Assembly (NCBI GenBank): GCA_034509735.1
Contig: JACGWO010000003.1
Span: forward strand, 39,726,873-39,790,872
Source of the DNA: Sesamum alatum
Taxonomy: Eukaryota > Streptophyta > Magnoliopsida > Lamiales > Pedaliaceae
Direction: 5' to 3'
Length of the DNA: 64,000 nt
Both the position numbers and the translations under genes were made by a program. The first letter of the stretch is position 1; each line of letters begins with the position of its first letter. Under the pieces are notes generated by a model. It worked only from the letters and a program-made list of their open reading frames with translations. It did not search any database and had not been told where the DNA came from. Positions 36,095-47,162 of this stretch are shown piece after piece.

Positions 36095-37364
36095 TTTTTT
36101 ATTTTAGAAAATCTTTTGCGCATGTGATAAGCATGCATTAAATGAAATAGAAGATGCAATAAAATTGAGAATAGAAAATTCAATCAGGTGTAAATTTTGA
36201 TCTGCTGATACAATTTGACTGAAATTTGGTGAACTTTGTGTAGGTCATATAAGTAACCTCAGTTGGGTTTTGGGAGGTTGTTGGGGTTGGTCGAGTGTCT
36301 CTATATTTCGAAAGTTGTCCTTAGATATGGACCCTTTTTCCAGTAGATATATCTTTTGTCCTATTTCCTGAAAAGTGAACATAAATTTGGACCATTGATG
36401 GATACTTGAGGATCCATGGGCAGGGCAGGGCACCCACAATTAGGACCACCTTCCAATCTCCTATGGTCTTCAACTGTCAAACGTGTTTCAATGTCCATCC
36501 AAAATCCACTATTTTACAGCACAAAACTGACGAATAATTTTATATTATTATTATTATTATTTTGAGGTAGAGGTGCAATTGAAGTATTTACAAAATTACA
36601 AGAAATTTAGATTTATCCATGCTTTTTTGTTTTTTTTTTTCTCCCACAATATGTGTCCGTGTCGCAAATTGAAGATGAAACTAATCATGTTTAGGTAAAA
36701 ATAAAAGAATTAAACCTATCTAAAAAAATGTGACTATAAGGTTTTGGCTACTCATTTACAAAAATTCGCCTTAAAATTAATTTTTTTGCCTCTGGACTGG
36801 ACCAACAACTTATTGATATTCGAAATTGAATCCAGAATACAAGTTGGTGCATGTCACCAATTGTCTGGTATAATTGAATGAATGAGAAATATAAGTAATT
36901 AAATTAAATAGGATTTTAGGTAAAGGTCAATTTCTGATTTCATCAATATTTTTCCACATGTGCCAAACTAAAGAACACTCTTCTAGCATCCTCTGTGGTC
37001 CTATTCCGATGGTCCCTCTTACACATCTCTTATATATAATGCCCGATTCGAACTCGAATATGTACGGACTCATAATCATCATTTGATTATATTTAAATTC
37101 ATAGTTAAATTGAAATAGTACAACTCAAAAAATTTATAAAGACTAACTCTTCATGTTCAAGGTACAACTTTTGATACCTATTACTTTTGTATTTCTTAAT
37201 GATCATGCTAATTTAAGCATAAGAGGACTATAACTGGAGTCATTCTCGATGTGGTTCTTATCATTTTTCGCCTTACAAGTCAGCATTTCTTATATTGCAG
37301 ACTTACGAAAACACATTTGGATGATCCTTCCCTATTCGGATTTGACCTCGGTAATCTTTCCAAA
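36095..37364. other. Intergenic, no gene
   Basis: AT-rich DNA with an (ATT)n run near 36543-36561 and a short GGGCA repeat near 36418-36431. No transposon boundary or gene is clear. Confidence 0.4.
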
Positions 37365-37658
37365 CACTAGAAAAAATATGATTTTTTGTTACGATTAATA
37401 ACTATGGTCAAAAGAAAAAAAATTGTGGCGAATACATTAATCACGACTTAGCTACGGACATTAGCAGTTGTTTCTGTAAGTGTGGCCAAAATATTAACTA
37501 TGGCCAAACCATTGACAAACGTTTTGGGTATGGCTAAAAATCATGACAAATATCGATTAACTGTGGTAAAAATTTAAGTTTTTTTGTTGCTTTTGTTAAT
37601 CATGATTAATAGTGTTGATTTACTATGTTTTTTAACTCGTGGTCATTATAATGTAGTG
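37365..37658. mobile_element. CACTA-like MITE, 294 bp
   Basis: The element starts CACTAGAAAAAATATG and ends ATTATAATGTAGTG, that is CACTA-type termini in inverse orientation. It is flanked by AAA on each side (37362-37364 and 37659-37661), the 3-bp duplication of CACTA elements, although AAA is weak evidence in AT-rich DNA. Interior text has ACTATGGTCAAAA and ACTATGGCCAAACC words shared with the element at 42810-43613. Confidence 0.55.
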
Positions 37659-39116
37659 AAAAGTTTTTTGTTTTTTGTTTTTAACTGAAATTAGACATGT
37701 AAAAGTCTATTTCGTGTCAAATTCAGTAAACTTGTTTTTTTATTGAGGAAAAAGTAAATATACATATATCATACATATATGAATTAAAATATAAAATGAA
37801 TTATTAATTTAGCATTGAATTAGATGCAGACCATATATTTAGATTTTCTTACGTGGGGCCATTCATTAAGTTGAGCAGTACATCTGAACGTACAATGATG
37901 ATATCGTAAAATGAAAAATAATGCACAAACTTACCTACCACCGCTAGAAATATGAATTTTTAAATAATTGATTATCATAAATAGAAGTAAAAAGAATATA
38001 GTAGAAATTAATTAATTACGATTGCACAATGTTTATATTGATCACGATTGTGCAATTGTTATTAGCCATTATTTTTACAAGTAAGGCCAGCATATTTGCA
38101 ACAATTTTTAACTGTAGCAAATATTTTGATCATAGGTAAAATTATCATGAATATTGATTAACTGTTAAAATAATTTTTGCATTAATTTTACCTAATTATA
38201 ATAAATAATATTAATTTATTACGATTTTTAAGCGTCAATAAATTATAGTAGGGAATATAAATTTTTTGTAATGTACCCAAGTCGTCACCATCATGTGGCT
38301 TCTCTTTTTCAAGGAATACATAAATAAAATTCAACAAATTCGATGAACAGTACCTCCTAGAGAAATTACAACAAAATATAATATTAATGAAAAAATATTA
38401 TACGATAATTTTTAAATTGTTACTAAAAAATATAAGTTAAGCGACAATAATTTTGATCTTGTCATTATGTGATTATTAGCAATACTAATTGTTCATAAAG
38501 TTGTCACTATCAATAATTAGTCATACATTTATATATAGTGATAATAAATAATTATCATCATTAAGTTGTTACTACATGTGTGTCACTAATTGTTTTTAAT
38601 AATAACTTTTTGTCATTAATTCTTACTAATAACAACTTTTACAAAGTAATAGTCAACTATTAAAATCATGATATTTATTATTGTGATAAAATAGTTTTTT
38701 TAAATTAAAAAATATATAATTAATAACAATATTAAAATTATCATTTTATTTTTTGTTGGTATTTTCTTTTGATAGTGAGATATGTGCTATTGTGAATATT
38801 TACAAAATTAAATCAAAAAGCAAAAAACTTTCCATTTATAATGATAGGTGTGCATCTGCTTCAAAGTTTCTCTCTTTATCTATACTATTGTAAAAAAGAG
38901 GGGTATTGTAGATCGAAAGTGACAATTTTAATACCACTGCATCAATTTTGTGATAAAAAAATATCCTTAAACTAAAAATAAATAAATTTATTTAACTTTT
39001 CAAGTTTTACAATAATTGATAAGTTAGTTATTTTTTTTTTCTTAATGTGATATGTGAGTTTATATTTTTTATTCTTATTTATAATATATTTTAAAGCGTG
39101 AAAAGATTATTTATTA
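37659..39116. other. Intergenic with decayed CACTA-like repeats
   Basis: Bases about 37948-38274 look like another eroded CACTA-type copy (starting CGCTAGAAATATGAATTTTT, ending AATTTTTTGTAATG). Bases 38390-38700 are full of TTGTCACTA and TAGTGACA-like words, which also occur at 41800-41950. No gene is seen. Confidence 0.4.
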
Positions 39117-40179
39117 AGGTTAAAAGCAGATACCCCCAACATTTGGGTCATTTTGCACTTTGTCCCTACAGTTTCTTTTTTACATTCGATTGTCCAACCT
39201 TTGGGTTTAATAGCACTTTGCCCCCCAACCAACTTTTTTAGACTTCCGGCGAATCTAATTGGAATATTCCATATGTGCTGGGTAAATTTATAATTTCATC
39301 AATCAACTTAACAAAAATAAAGAATTAAATTAAAATAAGCCCAAATTTTGAGTCTTTCCTTTCCTTCGTCACCCACCTTCACCCAAATTTCCAAATTTAG
39401 GGTCTTCACATTTCCAACCACCGGCCACCTCTTCATCACCGTCGTCCACCTCCAGCAGTTGCACCACCACCTTCATAGCCGCCACCCCCCTTCACAACTG
39501 ACACCCACCTCCTTCACCTTCCCTACAATCTTTCCCCCGTCTCCAAATTTTGGATCTTTCTCCTTCTTCAAATTGAGTTCCTCTACCACAAACATCAACT
39601 AACTTTCCTTCATCAAATACATTGTAAAATCAGCTCCACCAGTCCCAGTTCAAGAAAAATCAAGCAAGAAAAAAAAATCAAATGAGATAACAATAAAGCA
39701 AGAAAAGAGAAATTAAGGATTAAAAAATAATAAAGGGTTTTGCAAATGGATTTGTACCTAAACTTCATAAATACACTGAAGATGGTATGGCTGGTCCAAC
39801 GGAGGCAGCGTCTGCGCAAAAATGGTTGGGTGGTCAGCAATGAGAAGATGAAGAAGAAGACCTTCTTCATTTTGGGGTGGAAGATGAAGAAGAGACCTTT
39901 TCATTTTGTGGGTTTTTATCTTCATTTTTGCTTTTTATTTTTTTTAAAATTGGAATGTGCAATTATAATTTTACCCACCACTAAATTAGCTTTGGGCGCG
40001 TGTATTCACGTAATCGGAATATTCCGATTTTAAAACCCCCCCACCCCCCCACCCCCCCCAAAAAAAAAAAGGCAAAGTGCTACGAGAATCAAAGATTGAG
40101 CGGTCGAGTGTAAAAAAAAAAGGGTTGGGGGGCAAAGTGCAAAACGACTCAAACATTGAGGGGTGTATGCTTTTATCCC
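39117..40179. mobile_element. Mutator-like element, candidate Pack-MULE (1.06 kb)
   Basis: The left end is AGGTTAAAAGCAGATACCCC and the right end is the inverse CATTGAGGGGTGTATGC then TTTTATCCC. Arms of about 130-150 bp share TTTTGCACTTTG and GGGTTGG-type words. The exact 9-bp repeat TATTTATTA flanks it (39108-39116 and 40180-40188). The interior (about 39350-39600) is far richer in C and CA than surrounding DNA and has an 84-codon open frame rich in Ser, Pro, His and Thr (39348-39602), as if it came from a gene's 5' coding region. I do not recognise the donor. The right arm has long C and A runs near 40035-40070. Confidence 0.78.
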
Positions 40180-42684
40180 TATTTATTATATGCACATAGG
40201 AAGGACGTGTCACGACGACTAGCATTATAATATGCCAACATTTAAACCAGGGAGCACACTAGGAGAGCTCAAAGATAAAAAAAAAAAAAAAAAAAGTGTT
40301 TTTTCCTCCTATTTTTGAAATAAACTTAGTTTAAGCTGAAAGCTATAAACAACTCTTTACCAATTTTTACAATTTATTAGTAAAATTATAAATGTTAAGT
40401 TATTTTTGCAAACATTCAAACTTCACTTTTTTTTAAAAAATTAACTTTTATTTTTAAACACTTTCAACTTTTGCTACAATTGAACTTCATATACATGACT
40501 CGCATGCATATGATCGTGTTTCCTCAACATGTTTCAAAACTCGTGTGCGCATTATCGCGTCCTGATAAATGCTTATAGTGCCCATTTGTTCCTTCAATTG
40601 AGTAGGTAAAACCTATATTTTGAGTCCAAACGTAATTTTTTTATATCGTTTGATCCTCTTTTTCAGTAATTATTTTTTAGATTAAATTCAATCAAAGACA
40701 TGTTTGTAACTTTTAATCCTATTGCTACTGCAATTACTTTTTATGGGATTATTACAATTTTGATTCCCTATGTTAGACATTAAATCAATTTTGCTATTTC
40801 ATGTTCCGACTTCATCAAATTTTAGTTCTCAAATTTTCTTAAATTGATAAAAGTCAGTTATCTCCGTTAGTTGGCCATCTAAACCAACAGAGATGTCGTT
40901 TTTGAGGGAAAAAATAGCAACAAAGACAAGATAAAATGTCATTACTAAACTGGAATAATTTCAATTTTGGTCCTCTAAGTTAGTCAATAACTCAATTTTG
41001 TACCCATTTTCCTCTTTCGTTTATGGTATGTGCAATCTCTCTATTAGTTTAGACGTTGATCAGCTAATAGAAAGGACTAATTTAATCATTTTAAGAAAAA
41101 TAAGAATTAAAATTGATAAAATCAGAATTTAGAGTATCAAAACTGATTCTGATCAAATTCGACCTTTATCTATTGACGAATTATTAATGTGATCGGTTTA
41201 AAAGCTTAGTCTGTTGACCATTAATTATTAATTAATGTTATATCAATTTGCAGAAAATAATATATATTCAGGTGATTTTTGGAAGAAATGAGGATAAGGC
41301 TTTAAAGATGGTGAGTTGGACAGCATTGGATAACACATTTTCTCACACAAAATTCAAGGTATTATGTGTGTCTCAGTGTCGGTATATATTCTGATTTTTT
41401 TTTTTTATTTTTTAGTTTGAGGAATATATTTATTTTCATGTCACTAATTTGATGTGACATATATCATGGTATATAACTCATGCTATGCATGATTTTTTTT
41501 TTAAAAAAAAGAAACAGTAGTTTTTTTTAATAATATACAGTGTTAGAAGAGAATTCTTCATGTCTAAAAAAATTAATTTTTAATAGATAAAAATAGAAAT
41601 TTTGAATTAGAATCTATTTTGATTATTATCTGAAAAATAATATTTTTCTACATATACAAAATATTTCTACTTACCAAAGTTTGTAATTTTATGAAAATTA
41701 TTTTCAAATAATTATGACATTCTATTAAATATATATTAGACCACGTTTATAGATATCAAATACAATAAAACAATTTTAAGAAATAAAGAATTATTATCAA
41801 TAGATATAATTAGTGACATAAAAGATTATGTAGAAGTTGTCGCTATGAAAGAATAATGACACATTAGCAATGATAAGGTAGTGAGTACAACAAATATAGT
41901 TGTAACTATATTTGATTTAATTGTCAGTGTAGATATGTCACTAATTGCTCATCACATGTTGTGTGTCAAATTTTGCTTTTGACTTTTACAACGACCCGCG
42001 TCGAAAGTGGTCCACCCACTTTTTGCATCAGATGTTTGCGATGGAATTTTTGTTGCAAAAACTTTGTCGTTGTTTTGACACATAATTTATGACAAAAATT
42101 AAAACTTTTACAATTATGTTGGAATTTTATGGCCAAAATCCATGGTAAATGGTGAGATTTTTGTAATGAAATATCCATGGCAACAAATCTTTGTTATTGT
42201 AGTGCATATAATACTTTTAAATATTTTTGTTAGTTATGATTTTTTCCACAAGATTTATAATATTTCTGATCTATTGGACTTTTTCTTTGAGTGAAAACAA
42301 AAATACAAAAAAATTAAAAATATTTATCATATGCACTAGGGTCATACATTTCACTAGAAAATAAAAGAAACACGATATAAATTCAGCCGGTGCACCACAA
42401 ATTAAAGAAAGTGTATGTATCTCAAAATAGGAAATAGTAGCTAGCTAACGTACATACAGACAAGATCCTGTCTTCCAGAATCCTTGTCTTATCTCTTACA
42501 ATTAGGATTCAGAAGCAGCCATGCATGTAACTAAGATTCATTCAGAACCCCATGCCACCATGTTGCTTCATAAATTTCTACTAAAAGTCAAGAAAATTAT
42601 ACATGCCCACCCTTCTCTATGTATCTGCCATCTGCTATATATCTATATATATATATATAGATTGCTGATATATGTTCGTCGATA
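40180..42684. other. Intergenic with several degenerate repeats
   Basis: AT-rich DNA. Bases 40740-41130 contain two diverged copies of an arm with TCAATTTTGGTCCTC-type text facing each other. Bases about 41990-42204 end in TTTGTTATTGTAGTG, a CACTA-type right terminus with inner words CCATGGATTTTGG-like on the minus strand; its left end is unclear. (AT)n runs occur near 42640-42660. No gene is visible. Confidence 0.4.
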
Positions 42685-42809
42685 GGAAATTTTGATTCAG
42701 ATCGAGTTTGGTTGGATTTGAGTCAATTATACGACGAGTGCAATACACTTGTCGTGTGATTGGTGTATAATTGGGGAAAAATGACTAATTATATGACAAG
42801 TGTATTATA

Positions 42810-43613
42810 CGCTAGAAAAAAAAATCAATATTAGCTACGTTTTTAATGACCATGGCTAAAAACCGTGGTAAATAACTATTATTAACTACGATTAAATAAA
42901 AACCGATGTAAAAACTAGCTTTTCTATCATGAAAAACTTATTTGCCAAGGCTTTTATCCGTAGTAAAAACATTCGCCATGGCTTTTAGCCATGGCAAATG
43001 TTTTAGCCACCCTCGCAAAAATCACGGTCGACAACCATTGCGTGGCCGTGGTCAATGACTATTCGCTACGGTTATTTGGTATTAACCATGACAATTAGTC
43101 ATGGTTAAATGTTATATTTTTTGGGGTTAATTGCAATTTTCGTCCTATAATTATAGGTATTTGGCGTTTTGGTCCTTTAAGTTTCTAGGGTAGCAAAATA
43201 GGCCTTTAACTTTTCAGTTAATTGCATTTTCCATCCTGTAATTATAGGTATTTGGCATTTTAGTCCTTTAAGTTTCTATGGTAGCAAAATAGTCCTTTAA
43301 CTTTTCAATTTTCGCGATTTTCGTCCTCTGATCGCTGGATTTTTTAAAACTTGCCGGAATAATGAGACTCGATTAGGTTGATCTTCTTGAGTGATACTAC
43401 ATTCAGGCATTGCCTCTTCTTCCGGCGAGTTTAAAAGCCTCATGTGTGAATCGCGTGTCATTATTCCGGCGAGTTTTAAAAAATCCGGCGACCAGATGAC
43501 GAAAATTAAAAAGTTAAAGGACTATTTTGCTACTCTAGAAACTTAAAGGACCAAAACGCCAAATACCTATAATTACAGGACGAAAATTACAATTAACCTT
43601 ATTTTTTGTAGTG
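42810..43613. mobile_element. CACTA-like non-autonomous element
   Basis: Termini are CGCTAGAAAAAAAAATC on the left (one change from CACTA) and ATTTTTTGTAGTG on the right. ATA flanks both ends (42807-42809 and 43614-43616). Sub-terminal text is a set of inverted CCATGGCTAAAA, ACCATGGCT and TAGCTACG words. It contains the Mutator-like insertion at 43124-43599; without it the element is about 320 bp. Confidence 0.65.
43124..43599. mobile_element. Mutator-like MITE with near-identical TIRs, 476 bp
   Basis: The left end is GGGTTAATTGCAATTTTCGT and the right end its inverse. The arms (about 150 bp) are very alike, sharing CCTATAATTATAGGTATTTG, GGTCCTTTAAGTTTCTAG and CCGGAATAATGA. The 9-bp repeat TATTTTTTG flanks it (43115-43123 and 43600-43608). 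The left arm is doubled: the first roughly 85 bp are repeated in tandem from about 43214. High arm identity suggests it is the youngest insertion of this nest. Confidence 0.82.
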
Positions 43614-43665
43614 ATACTTACATACTTTGTGATTAATTTGATTCGTTCAAACATGATATGTACTG

Positions 43666-44638
43666 GTCAGTAGCTAGGTAGGTCCACTATATACGCTTAA
43701 TTAATTGACTTTGTGTCCTATATGCTTTTGATGGATGAATGTACTCTTTTGTTTCTTTCCCAATGACAAACAACATTAGAATCCCACTGTCCCAATTCAG
43801 TTAACGGGGCATGAACCTAATTATGCAATCCTTGCAAGATTTCTAGTTCAAGACAAACTTGTAAGACCACCCTTTGATTTCCATATCTCTAGGCTTTCCT
43901 TTATCCAACTTCAATAATTTCTAGCCTTAGAATTTCATTATATACATATATATATATAATGTGTGGAAAGAATTATTAAAAGATTAATATTAATTCTAAT
44001 CATGTTATTTGGAATGTCACGTCCTGGACCCGCGAGTCTATTGGACGCGAGAATTGCCTCCAAACCCACCAAGTGGATTTTAAAATTCAACTATGAATAA
44101 CTCGTCGAAAATGAATATCCAGTTGATTCACTTGAAGTCTTTGACCAATGCTTATATATTGCTTATTTTATTAGTTCGTAATCCGTGTAGGATCAGGTAA
44201 CACAAAATTTATATGGTGCGGAAAGAATTTAAAATGCCAACTATATTTTATTTGAGTGGAAAGGTCGAAGCCTCACAATTGAACTAACCCTTTTTTTTAG
44301 AGGGCCTACAACTAAGCTATTATTCTATTAATGTCATCATTTGTTTATTATAGAGTAATTTGTTGTTTCTTTATTTTATTTCAACGTGTTCTTTATTTGG
44401 AATTTACTGATGTATGTGATGATCTTTCTACTTATACATCAATATCGTGAAATCAAACACTGATGTAATGTACTTATACCTCAAACTACTGATCAAAGTT
44501 GTATCAGACAGTAATTTCTGGCGACATCTTAGTGAAGAAATCAGAATTAAGACAAGTTCTGTAAAAATTCAGACATCAAATTGCAGTGTTGATAACATGA
44601 CAAGTAGTAGTTCTTAGTTTTGATCAGCAAAAAGAAGA
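43666..44638. other. Intergenic and MYB 3' flank
   Basis: AT-rich DNA with no clear element. The last 200-300 bases are probably the 3' UTR of the minus-strand MYB gene. Confidence 0.4.
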
Positions 44639-45826
44639 TCAGGTAACACTAATTATAGGGCCCATTAGGAGCTGAGAAGTTGGTGATGATTGATTTTGAG
44701 CCACTGATCTTGGAGCTGAAAGTGTGAGCTCCAACTCAGGGCCTTGATCACTTGAAGAATCAAAACTCGTCGCCATCGTCGTCGTTGTAGAAGGCAGCAG
44801 CTCATGAGAATTGAGAGGTTCATAAGTCCAGATGAAATCCTGGTGTGAAGCCATCTGAAAATTCTCACCGTTGAATTTCTTGTCTTCTTCAAATGTATTT
44901 AGGTCTATTTGAGGTTCTTGTCCGAAGTTCGTGGCAGTTGCAGCTGCGTCTGAACTAGCAGTGTTAGCACCAACCTGTGCATATAGGTAACCAAAAATTC
45001 AATTAGTACCTGTCCAGGTATAATTAAGGTAAGACGGAACTTGGAATAATATTAATGATGATGTTACCATGTCGAAAAGGCTAGAACGGCGCCTCTTCTT
45101 GTTGAGGGTGGCCTGTCGGAGAAAATACTTCTGTGCATGGCTAGCAACTTGAGTTGGTGTCCTTGAAGTAACAAAGTTTCTTGAAATGCCCCTCCAGTCT
45201 CCTTTCCCTAGCTTCTCTAGTCCTATTAGGAATACGCGATGTTCCTCTTCCGTCCACGGAACTCCTAAACAATCGGTAATTAAATGATCACATCAATAAC
45301 ACAGATCAAAAACCAGGATGTCAAGCGAGAAAATTCTTGTTCTAACGAAAAATTCTTATTCAAATCAAATTTGGTTGAATAGAAGTAAACACGTCACTCT
45401 TTTTGAATTGTCTACTGGTCACGGTATACTTATTATATAATTAGTTCAGGTCCGTTGAAAGCTCATAAGCCCACATAGTTTTCTTACATATTGTGTGTTT
45501 CGTTTAACAATCAGGGAATTGATCGACATACCTTTTTTTCTGTCGAGAGGTGGGGGTAAGGGGCCGTCGGAGAGATAACCTACGGAAGAGTTGTCGTTGA
45601 TGGAAAGTCGGGACGACGAGGATGTGGAGGAAGAGGAGGGTGGTGTGGAGATGGACAAGGAGTCGAGGCTGAAGCTTTTCTTGAGGGGAGAGGAAGAGGA
45701 GACAATATCAAGGTGTACACCGAACAGTCTGACTCCGCCGGCGGCGTTGTTCGGCGCCCTGGAAGCAGCGTTGCAAGTTCTTGAATTATGGCCTATGTTC
45801 CCACAATGCGAGCACTTTCTGCCCAT
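44639..45826 (-). CDS. R-R-type MYB-like repressor with zinc knuckle (KUA1/MYBD group)
   Basis: Exons 45826-45532, 45264-45068 and 44974-44639 give 275 residues. A CCHC zinc knuckle opens the protein (C5, C8, H13, C18 in [18 protein letters not shown]). Then comes a Ser-rich linker and a single MYB/SANT repeat at about 99-147, starting [16 protein letters not shown] and ending with the SHAQKYF signature. The C-terminal part has LELTL, an EAR-type LxLxL repression motif, and a DLNTFE stretch. Proteins of this group (MYBH/KUA1, MYBD, MYBS3) bind the I-box or TATCC-type element and repress genes in light, sugar, auxin and cell-expansion responses. An in-frame ATG at 45853 would add nine residues, MVAVVVVVK, from a GGT-like repeat; MGRKC is the family start. 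The exact orthologue is not settled. Confidence 0.9.
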
Positions 45827-45928
45827 TTTCACCACCACCACCACCGCCACCACCGTACTCTAAATAAATCTACTTCTTCACCAAACACCCTGATAGAAGC
45901 TCCTACATGCACTCTGCTCTGTGCGTGT

Positions 45929-45973
45929 GAGAGAGAGAGAGAAAGAGAGAGGAGAGAGAGAGAGAGAGAGAGT
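45929..45973. repeat. (GA)n tract in the MYB 5' flank
   Basis: About 22 GA units, interrupted by AAG and GG, lie 100 bases upstream of the MYB start (CT-rich on the gene's strand). A second CT run lies at about 46112-46138. Such tracts are common in plant 5' UTRs and bind BPC-type GAGA factors; a regulatory role here is inference. Confidence 0.8.
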
Positions 45974-46155
45974 TGGTAAGAGAAGTGATGTGTAGGGTGA
46001 GAGTGGATTTTGTGAAAATGTTTGCACACCAAGTGTAGATGATGATTAAATGGATATTGTTTTTTGATGGATATTTTTCCAACTTGCTTATTATACTCAA
46101 GATAGCAATAACTCTCTCTCTCTCTCTATCTCTCTCTATATATAGGTGTCTAGGA

Positions 46156-46380
46156 GGAAAATTCTTGCTCGGCATAATCAAATCAATTATAAAGAAAATA
46201 TATGATCGGTCATTTTTCTTATAATGTACACCAATCACACTACAAGTGTATTGCACTGCCATATGATTGGTTCAGGTTTGGCCGAGCAAAGCCCGGACTA
46301 AAATTTCCCTTATAATATATTGCACTTGTCATATGATTGATTCAGATTTGATCGAGCAAAACTTGAACTAGAATTTCCCA
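46156..46380. mobile_element. MITE family A, copy 4, with duplicated right end
   Basis: It starts GGAAAATTCTTGCTCGG and reaches a family right end, GGACTAAAATTTCCC, at 46309. The right end is then repeated (46310-46380) as TTGCACTTGTCATATGATTG to AACTAGAATTTCCC. No matching flanking repeat is seen. Confidence 0.6.
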
Positions 46381-46756
46381 GTATAGAGAGAGAAGGGGGG
46401 GGGGAGGAGTTAGTATGGGATATAAAAGGGGTTTTCATACAACTATTTTAGATATGTATGGATGAGTTATTTTATATAGTGGGAGGGATGGAGGGACCCT
46501 TGAAAACCTGCCTTGTTTACTATAATTGCTTATCTCCTTATAACTTAATTACCATGATGATAATGTACTTCGAAGAATTTAAGGTCAGACATCATGCATC
46601 TCTCTATAGATAAAAATCAGGTTTTCTTCTTTGATTATTGAATTACCAGCTACACTACTAGAGATGTTGACAAATTCATGGACAAAGAATACTATCCAAA
46701 TTCATGTATATATATATATATAGTGCTGTGTAGTGTCTAGGGAAGGTTGCATATAC
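46381..46756. other. MYB upstream intergenic
   Basis: Contains a G10 run within GAGAGAGAAGGGG text (about 46384-46406) and a (TA)n run at about 46705-46721. No gene or clear element. Confidence 0.4.
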
Positions 46757-46938
46757 GGGAAATTATAGCTCGGACCTGGTTCGGTCAAACCTGAACCAAT
46801 CATATGGTAAGTACAATGCACTTGTCGTGTGATTGGTGTACAGTTTATAGAAAAGTAACCAATCACATAGCAAGTGTACTTCACTTGCTCTATGATTGGT
46901 TTGATTCAGCCAAACTTGATTCCGAACAAGAATTTTCC
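46757..46938. mobile_element. MITE family A, copy 5, intact with 9-bp TSD
   Basis: The best-preserved copy: 182 bp from GGGAAATTATAGCTCGGACC to GAACAAGAATTTTCC, flanked by TGCATATAC on both sides (46748-46756 and 46939-46947). The interior carries paired inverted words CAATCATATGG/CTATGATTGG and a central GTGTGATTGGTGTACAG/ACCAATCACATAG. With 9-bp duplications in two copies the family is most likely mobilised by a Mutator-like transposase. Confidence 0.8.
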
Positions 46939-47162
46939 TGCATATACATGGTGAATATTAGTATATAAATTAGTTGAAAATCTGCATGGATATGATCAGA
47001 TGTGTTACTTATAAATAAACAAATGAAGCTTGTCAAAAGTCAAGAAAATCACGTCTGTCAAAATTAATCAAAACCAAAGATATATAAACTTGTCGACGTC
47101 GATCGCACGCACAAGATTATGTTATCAAGAGGACCAACTTTGAATCAAGAACCTGATATTGA

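Larger units (their letters stand above)
42685..43665. mobile_element. MITE family A, copy 3, split by a nested insertion
   Basis: The left half (42685-42809) starts GGAAATTTTGAT and contains GTCGTGTGATTGGTGTATA and TATGACAAGTGTATTATA. The right half (43617 to about 43665) continues CTTACATACTTTGTGATTAA then TTTGATTCGTTCAAAC. Joined together these align along the length of the intact copy at 46757-46938, so the CACTA element at 42810-43613 landed inside this MITE. The right end is eroded. Confidence 0.65.

Noticed and set aside
39348..39602. Ser/Pro/His-rich 84-residue protein as a functional gene
   Set aside because: It lies wholly within a transposon bounded by a 9-bp TSD and is low in complexity; at most a captured fragment.
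45788..46262. Small frames over the GA/CT tracts
   Set aside because: They translate simple repeats (Ser-Leu or Arg-Glu runs) and are not proteins.
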